From positions 1,364,001-1,428,000 of the forward strand of contig JAYEVF010000027.1 of assembly GCA_036346355.1 (NCBI GenBank): 64,000 nucleotides of DNA. Direction: 5' to 3'. Positions 41,576 through 54,054 of this stretch are shown here, in pieces. The notes under the pieces were generated by a model. The model ran no database searches, was not told the origin of the DNA, and saw nothing but the letters and a program-made list of their open reading frames with translations. A program made the position numbers and the translations under genes. Source of the DNA: Rhipidocladum racemiflorum. Taxonomy: Eukaryota; Streptophyta; Magnoliopsida; Poales; Poaceae. Every line of letters begins with the position of its first letter. Within the stretch, counting starts at the first letter, position 1.

Positions 41576-42122
41576 GTATGGTAGCAATTTCTGTTCGTTT
41601 CTCCTTGATTACTTGTGAATGGTAGGTGATAATTACTTATCCCTTCATTTGTTTTAAGATTTTGTATAGCTTGTATTGAGAGAGAAAGCATAGAAGCACT
41701 GCTCTTCTAATCTTCTTCCCTTGCTAGCTTGCCCTTCGTTCCCACCACTGAAAATTGCGGAATTGATTCCAGGAAAATTCCATCTATAGTATAATCTGAG
41801 CTCGATATCAAATAATATAGCCTAGTTCCAAACAATAGCACACAGGTTATCCAAATCTTCCATCCATACCATATAGAGTTAGTTTTCTCTAATAAAAAGT
41901 CTTTTCCAAATTCTATTTTCCCTAAATGCCACATTTATCCTTCGTCTTCTCACTTTTACATCCGGCAACAAAGAATTCTAGTTGTGGAGGAGGACAGTGG
42001 TTAGATTTGGAGGCTAGGAACGACAATGACCAGCGGGCAATGGATCTGATGGTTATGAAGACAGCATACGAGAGGACGCTACCGGATATGTACCCGGTGA
42101 CCCCCACGGCCCACCTAGGTAC
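41576..42122. other. No gene recognised
   Basis: Mixed-composition DNA after the STR14 fragment. Short open frames (41,707-41,934 minus, 41,926-42,162 plus) show no family resemblance. Confidence 0.4.
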
Positions 42123-42130
42123 TCGTCAAT

Positions 42131-43267
42131 TAGAGATGGAACTGGTACGGATATTTTTTTGACCGACCGACCGACCGAATTGATTTGGATGATGATTTGG
42201 ATAGTTTCACAGATATCCAGTTGATTTCTCGGATAAGGATATGGATATAGATAATTTATATGGATACGGATACGGATATGGAACACTGATTATCCGACGG
42301 ATACGGAATATCCAAGTTTGTGTTCGGATAATATCCGAATATGACATACGGATATTATCCGAATAACACGTTTATGTTGTCTTGACTCTTGAGTTCTGAA
42401 CTCAACTATTGTAATATTGTTTACTGTTTAGTGTTTAGTGTCTGCTACTATACTGGATACTGAGAAGTTGGAACTTTGAACTTGAACCATGTCCATCAGT
42501 GATGAGATCATGACAACATGTAACTGCTGCAAGGTTACATACATGTGGAATTGTGGTTTGTGGAATATGGATGACCAGACGTGGATGTCATATACTCATA
42601 TGTATTTTACTTATGCTATGTAGTTATATCTATGTGGCTAACTGGCTATGTTTTCTTCTAAAGAATGATTATGTTTGATGTTTGCCAATTGTTGAGTTCA
42701 GACGATCATCATTCATCAATGACGAACATGATACTGAAGGTCTATTAGACTATCACTATCCACTAGAGACCACTACTTATAAATTTGAGTAGTATTCATA
42801 GTAGATTAAATAAATTTGATAGTGCATTAAAAACAAAATTTAAATGTAATTTATTTTTAAATACCAGTTGGAATTTAAATGAAATTTTCAAATTTTTGAT
42901 TGATTTTCTCCTAATTTTCAATTTAAATTTAGAAATTTTGAATTTGTACTAATTTAATAATATTCATGCACAATTTTTTTTTTTATTTTTGACATTTTCT
43001 TATTTTTTAAAATTCCTAATTTTGAATTTAAATTTGGACTGATTTTGGAAAAAAAAACTGCAATTGGAATATCCGACTAATATTATTCGTATCCATGTTG
43101 ATTCCGATCCGTATTTAATCCGTATTCGTAACCGATATTATCCTGTATAATTCGTATTCGATTCTGTATTTGGCACTATTCGTATTCGATTCTGTATTCG
43201 ATAAAAAATATGGATACGAATACGAATAGGACGATATTCAACTGTATCCGATCCGATCACATCCCTA
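42131..43267. mobile_element. Non-autonomous hAT element (1,137 bp)
   Basis: The ends TAGAGATGG and (reverse) TAGGGATGT form the hAT-type inverted repeat, continuing into 'acggata/tcggata'. The 8-bp flanks are TCGTCAAT (42,123-42,130) and TCGTCAAC (43,268-43,275), seven of eight identical. Subterminal 'atccgaata/ggatacgga' motifs are repeated many times at both ends. No transposase frame is present. Confidence 0.85.
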
Positions 43268-43275
43268 TCGTCAAC

Positions 43276-43775
43276 CCGACATGCTTGGGGTTAGCAACGA
43301 TTGATCCCTCAAGAGAGGATCCCACTCCCTCTCCCCGTTCCGCTCCTAGTGGTATCACTTTCATCCTTGCCTACTCTACTCTAGCGGGCAGCGGCACGTA
43401 CACCTTAGATCTTGCTTCAGCGTTGTGTTCATCCGCGTCCTCCTTGTCCTCAAGAAGCTCCCACTAGTCGGGGTTCTTGAAGGATAAAACAACCCAAAAG
43501 TTAAACGGTGCAAAAGAGATCACAATGAAATTAATATCGCATATAACTAAAACATGCAACAAATATTGATCATCATTAAATTTAATGACACATAGATTAA
43601 AGCCTCCAACAAAGAATAATCGTCATTCCATTCGTTAATAAAATGTCATACACTAATCATACATTAAAATGTGCACGAATATTCAATTACGTCAAAAATA
43701 AAGCTTTCACGAATTTTCAAATTTCCTAAAAACTAAGCTTATGTTGATCTTCGGCGTTAATCCCTGAAAGGAGTT
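43276..43775. other. LTR-like or intergenic DNA, unassigned
   Basis: Moderately GC-rich to 43,470 then AT-rich. The open frame 43,210-43,467 spans the hAT end and is not real. I see no landmarks that place it. Confidence 0.35.
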
Positions 43776-43789
43776 AATCATTCATGCAT

Positions 43790-44310
43790 ATATAATCGAA
43801 CCGAACCAAATTAACTGATTATTTCGGTTTTTTGGTTTTTGGTTTTCGGTTTGATTTTTATTTTCGTATAATTTGGTTTTCGGTATTCGGTTCGGTTTTT
43901 TGGTTCTAGAAACCGAAATAACCGAATAGCCCATGTACAATACTACTTTTATAATATTTTTCATAAAGCTACCAAACAATTCTCATGTTCTAACATCTTT
44001 ATGCATATATGTGATATGTTCATATGTTATACTATTCTTATACTGCAATGACCTATGAATATTGTGTTGATTTATCTCTACTTTGTATTGCAACATGAGA
44101 AAATCAAATCTAATGTACCCAGTGTTTATTTATATTTTAGTTAACCGAAAAACTGAATTAACCGAACCAAAATATTTCGGTTAATTCGGTTCGGTTTTTC
44201 ATTTTGATCCAAAAAATTCGGTTGCCAGTTTCTAAAAACCGAATTATTTTAAAATCAAAAAAACCAAACCGATTAAATCGAAAAAACGAATGCCCACCCC
44301 TACCCACTAT
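43790..44310. repeat. hAT-like repeat rich in TTCGGTT motifs
   Basis: Many copies of 'ttcggtt/aaccgaa' in both orientations lie at 43,795-43,930 and 44,140-44,290, around an AT-rich middle. The right end 'gaatgcccacccctacc' gives TAGGGGTGGGCATTC on the minus strand, the usual end of a grass hAT family. The left end was not resolved. Confidence 0.6.
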
Positions 44311-44441
44311 TAAATAAATCCAGAAAAATCGAAAAAAATTTAGTTCTGTATGAATACACCTTCGATGTCACCCTCAGCATAGTATTTTCTCTTTTCTTTC
44401 ATTTTTGAATTTCCAACCGAGTTAGATTAAAATACACTTAA

Positions 44442-47400
44442 CTTTTTTTAACACCCTAATTTTTGCTTTTCATGAAATTAAATATTATTTTGCACTTTTG
44501 TGAATTTTTGGAATTTTCTAGAATTTATTTGGAATTAATTTGAATTTATTCCATATTGAAATAATTAAAGAAATTAAATTTTCAAATAAAGTTTTGTTGG
44601 AAATATTTTATTTGAGTCCCAAGTGCCCTAAAATATTTTCTGGAATTTTTCTGAGTATTTTGCTAGTTTTCTTGAATTAAATGAATTTCTGGAAATTATT
44701 TTGAATATTAAATCGCTGGAAAATCAAATCGGGTCGAGTACTGTTCATCCGACCGAGTCGGAACCCGAGTCGGACTCGAGTCCGACCCGAGCCAGCCGAC
44801 TCAACCGAACCCAACCCTAACCCTAATCGATCCCGACCGTTGGATCGAGATCCAACGGTCAGGATCAACCCGCGCGAGACCACGGCTCACCCGAGCGATC
44901 CTAGCCGTCCATCTTGCCACGTGGACGGCTGAGATCAAGCCACGTCGCCTCGTCGTGTCCGGGACGGACTCCGCCGCCCGTACCGGCTCCACCACGGATT
45001 CCGCGGGGATCTCGACGTCCGAGCCGGTATTTAATGCCCGGACCCACGCCCGAGGTTCGCCCTAGCCTCGTGCGTCGATTGCCCCACGTGCCCTAGCCCT
45101 AGCCGCCGCCGTCCTTTCGCTATTGCTCGCCGTAGTTGGAGAAGCCTCCGCCGCTGTTTTTGCTTCGCCCCGCCGCCGTCCGCCGTCTTCCGCCGCAACT
45201 GAACCCAGCTCCGGGACCCCAGGCCAAGGCGCACCCGTGGGTACATCTCACTCCGCCGGAGAGACCCCGAAACGCCGTTGGGCTCGTCGTCGTCTTCGTC
45301 TCCGGTGGCCTCTGCTCCGCCGTGTCGCCATCGCCGTCCGCGAGCACTGTGAGCCGTTGGATCTCCATCGCACGGTCCAGATCACGCCACGTCGTCCCGC
45401 CGGTGAGATCCCGTTCCAAACCCCAGATCCAATCTCAGCCGTTAGATCTAGATCGTACGGTTAGCGTTAGCCGCGTTATACGCGTTAGATTGGATATCAA
45501 CCGTTGGATCTAGATCCAACGGTCCGAATTGACCGCGTTAACCCAAACGCGTGAAACCCAGATCCAATCCGAGCCGTCGGATTTCAAACCAACGGCCCGG
45601 ATTGCGCCACGTAGCGGGAAGCTTGACCGCCGCGGTCAGCCCACGCGTGGGCGTGGGTCACTGACACGCCGGGCCCGCGTGTCAGCGACCGCACCATGAC
45701 GTCACGCTGACGTCATGGCGGGCCCGCATGTCGGGCCGCCACCTCAGCCGTCTTGGCGCCGGCGTCGGCGATGACGCTCGCCGAGAGGTCCCACCGCCGA
45801 TCTCACGTGGAACCGTGGACCGAGTCCACGGTGGACCGAGCCAAACCATGGACCACGTCCATGGACCGGCTGACGTCAGCCACCCAATCAGGTGCCAACG
45901 CGTGTCACGGCTGACGCAATAAATGATTTCTGAAAAAGAAAATGATTTAATAATTCGGTTTAATAATTGATTTGAATTTCAAAACTTCAAATGCTTATAA
46001 CTTTTGCATTTTGACTCCGATTTGAATGGTTCAAATTTCTAAAATTTTATAAAATTCAGCTCTACTCAAATATGAATTTTATTTAATTTTTGGACTAAAA
46101 TTTTTATTTATAAAATTATTTAATTAATTATTTAATCTTTAAACGCTTATAACTTTTGCATTTTAACTCCGATTTGAGCGATTCCAATTCCTAAAAATTC
46201 ATAAAATTATGTTCTCTCTGTTTGTGGATTTCATTTGGATGTTTGGACACTTTTTGTCTATGGTTATTTATTTATTGCTATTTGCACGTATTACGAGTAG
46301 ACGTTGAAGTGCCCGAAGGCTTCGAAGGAGAAATGTTGACCCAGGAGCCAGCTCAAGACCAAGAACAAGTACTCTTTAAAGGCAAGTTATGCTTTGACCA
46401 TGTTGAACCTATTTTTGAAATTAGTTTGATTTAAATTATTGCATGCTAGTTTAAGTAACAAATGCTTTAATTACTTTTGGGAAATTAGATAAATGCCAAA
46501 TTGCCTTATGACACCTTGGTTAATTAATTGTATGCCATGACCCCTTGTCACCCTAGTTATGGATTACTTAGTTGGACATTATTAACTTGCCAACATGGGT
46601 ATTTAGACCGTTGTAGTTCAATGCTTAGACTTGCCACGTATACATGACATGATTTTGGATAAAATGTTAATATTGATTTAATGAGATATGGAACCTATTT
46701 TGGAGAAGTGTCATGTGTTATTGATGATGTTGATGGCACGTGGTGCATGGTAATCAACTGGGGTTTGACAAATAGATTTGGACCGGGGCATGTGGCAAGT
46801 AATGATCAGGTGGGCCAGGTATGGCATTGGGAAGGATGATTTGATTCTTTTGGTAGTCTTGCCCTGGTCAACTTAAGGACTTAACCTTGCAAGCCTTTGA
46901 ACTGGGTCAAGCGTGCAACCACATGTCTGTAATGGGACGGACCTAGTTGATTAAGTCGCTAATAACTTACTTGTGGGACCTCTGGGTGTCAACTACACCG
47001 TTTGTGTAAGTTGTACGGGGGAGCGTACCGGGGCTGAGGCCAGGTACCCATCTAACGGTTGATTGGCTTAGACTTCGCCTTTGCTAAGGGAAGGGCTAGT
47101 GCGCAATAACCGGAGAGGCTCACTTGTGTAGTTAGAAGTTTCCGAAAGACTTTGTTATGGACACTCGCCTTTGTGGTGTTTGACTGTATCTTGTGGGTAA
47201 AGTGCATAACCTCTGCAGAGTGTAAAATCTATTCGAATAGCCGTGTCCGCGGTATTGGACATCGCTCGGGAATTACAGTCAAGGGTTAGACTTTCATGAA
47301 AACAACTTGGACTTGGAAAAAGGGTTTGGGTTAATGGATTACATAGATGGAAATGTGGATTAGGAATGGGAAGGATGTTTATTTAACTCCTAGAAAAGTT

Positions 47401-47934
47401 ATTGATATTATCTACCTGTCTTTACTGCTTTAGAATCTATTTATGATACTTATTAAATGCTGTTTACTGCAAATAAACCATGAGCTATTCCTTGTACTAA
47501 GCCATGCATATAGTATATTAGTTGCATTCTGTGCATGACTTGCTGAGTACCAAGTACTCACCCTTGCCACAATACAACCTCAGTTGAAGAGGAATCCACG
47601 CCAGCTTTGAAGGAAGAGTTTCAGGAGGAGCCGTCTAACTAGGGAGCGAGTCCAGTCAGTTGCCTGTGGCATATTGATTGGCGCCACGCGTTTTCTTTAC
47701 ATATTCCGCTGCTGATTTCATTTGAATAAGTCTTTCGCCCTGCGAGGCGTATTTTGTAACTTGACCATAAGGTCGAGCAACCAGCTATATCCCTTTCAAT
47801 AAAGTACTTTTATATTTCGTTGAGTATGATTGTGGTATTTACCAATGTTGAGACTGTGTGCACTAGCTTGATTCCTGGACTAGTGCTGAATACACAGAGG
47901 GTCCGGATTTGCAAATTCGGGTCCCGACACTTTT
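44442..47934 (+). mobile_element. Solo LTR A3 with CTTTT target duplication
   Basis: It is a full-length A-family LTR (44,447-47,929; 3,483 bp) with no internal region. CTTTT stands on both sides (44,442-44,446 and 47,930-47,934). Its first base pair reads TT instead of TG (TTTAACACCC), an old mutation. It ends TTCGGGTCCCGACA. TATTTAAT at 45,028 takes the place of the TATA-like box. It is inserted in LTR E. Confidence 0.93.
46301..47642 (+). CDS. Candidate spliced acidic ORF inside A3 (exons 46,301-46,381 and 47,584-47,642)
   Basis: The first segment (81 bp, after GAGTAG) reads VEVPEGFEGEMLTQEPAQDQ then EQVLFK and stops at AAAG|GCAAGT. The second (59 bp, after CCTCAG) reads VEEESTPALKEEFQEEPSN then stop. 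Lengths and phases equal those in A1 although the copies are old. Counting by hand against A1, 14 of 21 base changes in the two segments are at third codon positions. An upstream exon remains unknown. Confidence 0.42.
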
Positions 47935-49722
47935 GCATTTGCTATAAATTATGTGAAACCACTTTCTAATTTTTTCTAAAATCATGAGCTTTCGTAATCT
48001 GAAAAAATATTTTGATTTTCTCACTGTTTGAATTCCTTTGGCTCTAATTGCACTGTTCGATGTTTCGTGTGTAGATACCGACATCCCAGAAAATCCTGTC
48101 AACGACCCAGAGCAAGGCCAACTAATGAAAGAGCAGGCAAAGACCCTCTTTGTTCATATTGATTCCGTATTTTTTCTATTATGTATATTGTGTTCAAATC
48201 TACTATGCATGCGAGTATTTTTGATAAAAATTTCTATGTTAATGGAAATGGTAGATATGTCCAATTGTTGCATATATCCTACCTTGATAAATGATACCCC
48301 ACCATTGACACCGTAGTAACTATTATCCACTACTTGAATAATTATATGTGTAAAAATAGAGTAGATGTATGATAAATGCTTAGCCCTGCTTATACCGATA
48401 TCACTTATACTGGATAGAGTAAGGTTAAACTGTTCGAATGGGGAATGTTCAATGTATGGTCTAGAGATGATATCTCTGTTATTTTGGCTAAGAAATAAAA
48501 TGAAAAACATGTGCGCAAGATGCAAGTATGTGTTTGTCTCGTCCAAGCCATTAAGGATCGAGTCTATAGTGTAGTTAGATCTAAGAACCAATATTCAAAA
48601 CACATGTGCCTTTTATGGGAAGGCTCTAGCACAATAAGTTATCGTGGTCTAGCAGCAAAGCCGCAGGTGATAGCTAATAGGTGAAATTGGGCTTGTGCAA
48701 GCACAAAGGGTGTACTCCCTGCTTGTAGAGACCTCGTTGGGGGAAGCGTGGTGTTCCCAACACAACGTTTGAGCTCTTGGGATGTTGGAGGGGTCCTCCT
48801 TATCCTAAAGAGGGTAATGATGGGTGTTTGTTGTGAGAACCGGCAATGTAAAGCTTTGTCATAAGCTCTAAAATTGGTATTAATGGTATTGCAAGACATG
48901 TATCTATATGTTGGGATGTTTATATCATGTGGGTAAAGTTGTACGGTCTCTATAGAGTATATGAATCTATTTAAATAGTCATGTCCCCAATTATAGATGA
49001 CTTGGTGAATCCTCCTCTATAATAGCTTTTTCTCATTTTTTTTAAAAAAATGGTATTGGGAGTATATGGATGGGAAATTCATGTATGAATTGTTCACCAA
49101 AAAGTGTTTTTCTGTGGTTTAATTTTTATGGTAGCACACCATGTGTTTATATTACGGATGCTTTATCATCACTTGCTATCAAATGTCAAATGCTCTTGCA
49201 ACTTTCTATTTGAAATCTACCATTGGATATTGTGAAAGAAAGGTTGCTTTATTCAAAATATGAAAACATGGTAGGATAGCCGCTACTTTGACATATCCTT
49301 GCATACTATATACATTTGTTTAAAAGTCTTGAAGAGTACGATTTTCATACTCAATCGTTGTTTGTTGAACATATTCATAAGATGTGAAAAATGACCAGAT
49401 GAAAGGTTACCTTTATGCAGCGGGTTATCGCGACGAGGATGTTAGTTTCTAATGGCTCATCTAGTCGGTTCCCTGTGGGCGGGCTAGTCATGCTTGCTAG
49501 ACCCTATCATTTTCGCTTTGCTATTTTAATATGTAATGTTATTTGGCCGGTCAGCCCCTTCGTTGTCAAACTAGTCATGCGAGAATTAATTTCAGATACT
49601 TATCACTAAATATTATTTAAATTCTCATCGTATGTCAATGCTGGATTTGTGTGCTAGTGACTGGTTGTGAGACTACCATAGAAGACACATAGGATTTGGA
49701 AACTTAGTTTCTAGGTCCGACA
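47935..49722 (+). repeat. Gypsy-type LTR 'E', plus strand (right part)
   Basis: It ends AGTTTCTAGGTCCGACA, like family A's GGTCCCGACA. It contains the block 'atgtgggtaaagttgtacgg' (about 48,930) that is shared with A and B. Solo LTR A3 is inserted into it, so its left part lies before 44,442. TTGTC follows its end. It has two open segments at positions equivalent to those in LTR A. Confidence 0.6.
48075..49452 (+). CDS. Candidate spliced acidic ORF inside LTR E (about 48,075-48,134 and 49,421-49,452)
   Basis: After GTGTGTAG the first segment reads TDIPENPVNDPEQGQLMKEQ, recalling VEVPEG..DPTQDQEQ of family A, up to CAG|GCAAAG. After TTTATGCAG the second reads GYRDEDVSF and stop. The entry phases of both segments are as in A and B, but the exit phase of the first differs by one base, so an indel or a different donor must be assumed. 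Support is weaker than in A and B. Confidence 0.3.
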
Positions 49723-49913
49723 TTGTCATTTGCTATGCTATGATCATTTGTTACTGTGAAATCATATGATGAAAACTTGGCTTGATTTTGTGCTGAAAAA
49801 TTGGTTAGGATTAATCTTGCAAAATTGCTTGCATAAAGGACCAAACATTCAAACATCCAAAAACAGAGACTTTGCATTTGCGCCAGACCAAACATCCAAA
49901 AACAGTGAGTTTC

Positions 49914-50226
49914 GCATGTATGACGGACCAAACTTTTTGGTCTGTCATAAACATGATTTTGATGCTTTTATGCTTGTTCAAGAAATCGCGTTTTTCCCAT
50001 GTATGACAAACCAAATTTTTTGGTCTGTCATACACATGCTTTTGGCGACCTTGTTTTTCCCATGTATGACAAACCAAATTTTTTGGTCTGTCATACACAT
50101 GTTTTTGGCGACCTTGTTTTTCCCATGTATGACAAACCAAATTTTTTGGTCTGTCATACACATGTTTTTGGCAACCTCGTTTTCCCATGTATGACAGACC
50201 CATTTTTTTTTTGGTATGTTGTAATT
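49914..50226. repeat. Array of hairpin-forming 63-bp tandem units
   Basis: Units start at 49,998, 50,061, 50,124 and 50,186, with a diverged one at 49,914. Each holds a near-perfect palindrome: CATGTATGACAAACCAAA, a short T-rich loop, then TTTGGTCTGTCATACACATG. The spacing is 63, 63 and 62 bp. Further single arms with 'gaccaaatttttggtc' lie at 50,292-50,312 and 50,350-50,365. The array is inside U3 of the SIRE-type solo LTR. Confidence 0.9.
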
Positions 50227-50604
50227 GTGCTTCTGAAGGTTTTTTGCTCGGGACCAAGTTCTTAAAAACAGTAAGTTTTACATGTCTGTGCCGGACCAAA
50301 TTTTTGGTCCGTCGTGAATGGTTTTTTGAGTGACTTTTTCATGTGCACTGACCATATTTTTGGTCCGTCGTGAATGCGTTTTGCTTTCGATTAGGGTTTT
50401 GAGCAAAATTGGAATTGTGTTTGATTTGTTTTTGAGATTATGAAATTTGTGAGAATTTCATGATGCTTGAAGTGGACTTTATGCAATGCTCGTGTGAGTA
50501 TTTGCATGGATTGATGTGAGTCAAGTCGTGGACTTGTGCTCGGATTTGTTCTGTGGTTTGTTCATGTGCAGGTATTGCTCGAAGACGAATGTGGTCGATG
50601 ACGG

Positions 50605-50790
50605 GACCGGAACTAGGTTCATGGAGGAACTGAGGTTCGGGACTAGGTTCAGGGAGGAACTGAGGTCTTGGTGGTCAAGGATGTCATGCGGGACGTTCGG
50701 GCTAAGAGAATGGTGCACATGAAGAATGGTTAGTCACGTGAGTATGACAGGTGGCCATGCGCGTGCAAAGTGTTAGTCACGTGAGTATGG
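50605..50790. repeat. Short direct repeats in SIRE-type LTR
   Basis: 'ggaactgaggttcgggactaggttcaggg' is partly doubled at 50,610-50,670. 'gttagtcacgtgagtatg' occurs twice (about 50,729 and 50,773) with an ACGT core each time. Confidence 0.6.
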
Positions 50791-51704
50791 TAGGGTTGCC
50801 GTACGCGTGCAAGAGTTGTACTTGGCCAGGTTGGGCCAAGTGGAGTTATGTTGGATACATACTCCTTCTAGGATTAGGAGTGGGAATCCTTTTAGGAGTA
50901 GGAATTGTATCCAGGACTCTCTGTGGTTTGCTCCTTTAAATAGGAGGGGTTGTCTCCTGTTGAAGGGCATCAATCGGAGCTGAGCGCATTGAGAGCCTCA
51001 AGCTCAGTTTTAGGGTTTGTACTCTTTTGATGAGAGTACTTTAGACAAAAGAAATAAAGATCAATTCTTCCAAGATTCTTGCGTGCTACAGTAACCACGT
51101 TGCTACAGTGTTTTCTGTTTTGGTTCTTGTTTGCATGTTTGCTCTAATTCTAGATTGGTTTTTGATTCTTGAGTTTCATCATGATTTGATCCATCAAAAA
51201 CCTTTCTAGGGTATTGATTTAGAGTTCCTCAAAGTCTAGTTGATTAATCTTTTGAAGATCTTGTTTAATCTTGAAGTTTTGATTAGATTAGTTTTTGTCA
51301 AGTTCTGGAACAGCAAGCTTACGAAGCTCATAACTTTTGATCCGTAAGTCCGATCGAGCTGATTCTTTTTGGGTTCGATTCGTATTGGAATCTAGTTTCT
51401 TGTGTCCAAATTGCAGATCAATCTAACGGTTGGATCTCCGGGAATTATTGTTTTACCGAACCTCTGTCATTCTGTTTTTGTCGAATACGAGGCAATTATT
51501 TGGTTCTATTTTGGGGTGAACTTTTAGTAGATCAAGAATTTGGTTTTAGCTTCCGCACAATCATTCACCCCCCCCTCTGATTGATATATTCGTATACTTC
51601 GATCCTACAGTTACCCTAGGATAGATAATTATGAGTTGGTTCCTAGTAAAATACTAATGAGGGTTGGTTTAGAACGTGTTAGTATGCTTAGCCATGCAAC
51701 AAAT

Positions 51705-52830
51705 TTTGAAATCATGTGCTGAAAATTTGGTTTAGTGATGAATTTGGCTTTGCAAAGTGGTTATGCTCATAGCATGTGTGGTGTTTGTACATGTGCTATT
51801 TTAGATAATTAATTTGTATGTTTGTGATAGCTTGATAATATTTTTGCTTGATGCAATGCGCTTGTGCAAGTGGTTGTATGGACTGATGTTGAGTCAAGTT
51901 GGAAGAACTTGCCCTCGGAAAATTGTTTTGTGGTGTGTTCATGTGCAAGTGTTGCGTGAGGTCAAACGTGATCGATGAAGGGGATCAGAACTAGGTTCTG
52001 GGATGAATCGAGGTTCAAACGATCAAGGATGTCATGCGGGACATTCGAACTAGAGAATAGTGCACGTGAAGTCGAGGACGATGTAGCTTAGCGGCAGGTG
52101 GGCCATACGCGTGCATGCGTGAATTTTGGGATATGTGTATGTTTTGGGCCATGTGTTATTGAGCCAGATAGATATGCATGTAGGTATTTTAATTAGAGAT
52201 GAGAAATTAGGAAGTCCTGGAAGTCGGCCTTTGGCCATGGACATGCTCGTGCAGGGATATATATAACCAGGCCGGCGTCTCTTGTACCGATCGGTTTTTG
52301 CACGGTAGAAAAAAAAAAGAGAGCCGCATAACTTAAAAAAACAGCGCTCAAGTTTCTGATCGCCTGTACGACGCTTCATTGGCTGAGCCACAGTGATTTT
52401 CTCGAAGCTACAATACAACTACAGTTGCTACAGTATTTTCGCCTAAATTTTTTAGTTCTTCATCTACGTGCCTATTTTGATTTTAAACTGATTCATCTGC
52501 GTGTCTGTTTTGATTATAAATTGATTCATTGTTTCACCGTTATAATTTTGATTTGATCATTCCAAAACCTTTTTAGTGTATCAAGCGATTGATCTGAAAA
52601 ATTATATTGGTTAATTCCTCATAAATCTTGATTAATCTTGTAATAAGGGTTTGACCAATTTCCGTCACTATTAGATATAGTCAATTTGTGAAGGTCATAA
52701 CTTTCGATCCATAGATCCGATTGAGCTGATTCTTATTGGGTTGGTTTTGAAATTGAATCTAGTTTCTACATTTAAAATATCACATCAATCCAACGATTGG
52801 ATCTTCGGGAGTTACTGTTTTAGTCAATGT
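51705..52830 (+). repeat. Diverged, 3'-truncated relative of the SIRE-type LTR
   Basis: From 'tgaaatcatgtgctgaaaatttgg' onward it parallels 49,755-51,480: 'gactgatg.tgagtcaagt', 'ggatgtcatgcgggacattcg', 'acgcgtgca', 'agctgattctt.ttgggtt' and 'caatccaacgattggatctt'. It lacks the hairpin array and the CCTACA end. It is an older LTR of the same group lying just right of the newer one. Confidence 0.7.
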
Positions 52831-52839
52831 GTAACTGGG

Positions 52840-54050
52840 GTGTGTCATGTGTTGTAACATGATGATGATGTTGATGCTGGATGCTTCTCTTCTCGCGCCA
52901 TAGAAAGTTGGTTATCAAACCATTTATCAAATTCTATGAGTTCAATGTATTTATCAAAAATTACAAGATCATATAGATATTTTGCAGATGATCAAGCATA
53001 TTGAAGAGAATGGCCGAGAGAACTATTTTTAGGACAAGAGACCACTACCAGTGACATCAATCATGAATAACTTAGTGCTCTGATTCCCAAATGACAATGA
53101 ACATGTTAAAAACCGGAGAAATAGAACAAAAAATCAAGATGTCATAGCAGTGTTCAGTGACAGAATGGATGAACACAGCTGTATATTGAAGTCACAACTG
53201 ATGGAAAATATGTAGAGCCATCCTCAGAATAGGATGACACAATTTCATACAAATTTTCCCACAAGCTTTTGTTTCAACTTACAACAGAAGCACATGTTGA
53301 AACTATTGAAGCAGTATGCCCCTACTTAAACTGTTGAACAGGATGACACCAAATTCTTCTCTATTTTGGCAGTGCAAAAGAAGCATGCCCATGCTGAAGC
53401 CGCTAGTAACTAACAAGTAGACTCATACCAGTTGGTATAGACAAATAAATGACCTGAAGAATGAGTAGAACGAGATAATTAAGCATACACGTAAATAAAC
53501 CAAATACATATCCCAGCAACATTAGCATGCTACTGCATCAATCACACACAAACTCTGTGTTTAGTCTTTTGCAAGCAACACTCTCATACCATGGGGTTTT
53601 GTTCTGTGACTGAGACACACACCACAGGCATAACCGACCCTCTTATTTCAAGCACACACATAACCATAATTCAAACAAAATACATGGTAGGTTAGTCTCC
53701 TAAGAGAGACACATTAACATAGTTTCAAACACACCAGCTTGGTGGATGTACGTTGCATGCACCAAACACCAATTTATTATTTAGAAAACACACCAAGGCA
53801 AGCAAACTGTGAAACTTTCCGACCATGGATGCAGTAGAAAGCTGCAGTAAGTCATCTGTATTTCCACCACCAAACCTACAGAGGTGATGATAGAACTAAT
53901 TAATGTTAGCAGAATTTATATACATGCTATGTGTGTACAGATTGCTGCATATATATACACAGGGTCTATTGATGTTACCGTGTATGATACATACATGAAA
54001 GAAAGAAAAAACAAGAAAGATCATGTGTGTGTATACCTGAGCAGTGATTC
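52840..54050. other. No gene recognised
   Basis: AT-rich intergenic DNA downstream of the minus-strand NLR pseudogene. A polyadenylation region for it could lie here. No repeat ends or coding segments were recognised. Confidence 0.4.
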
Positions 54051-54054
54051 TGGT

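Larger units (their letters stand above)
49750..51614 (+). mobile_element. SIRE-type Ty1-copia solo LTR with GTTAC target duplication
   Basis: The LTR runs 49,755-51,609, from TGTGAAATCATATG to TTCGATCCTACA. GTTAC lies on both sides (49,750-49,754 and 51,610-51,614). The end 'attcacccccccctctga..gatcctaca' is typical of SIRE/Maximus LTRs, which are normally followed by ATTGGTATCAGAGC; here no primer site follows, so it is solo. A TATA-like TTTAAATA at about 50,935 and AATAAAG at about 51,053 mark the transcript start and end region. Confidence 0.9.

Noticed and set aside
49998..50226. CRISPR-like array
   Set aside because: Units are contiguous tandem repeats with no variable spacers, in a plant retroelement LTR. 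No cas genes are present, and none are expected in a plant nuclear genome.
49766..50299. 142- and 162-codon open frames over the hairpin array
   Set aside because: The repeat unit is 63 bp (a multiple of three) and lacks stops, so long frames arise on both strands automatically. The palindromic arms explain why both strands look similar.
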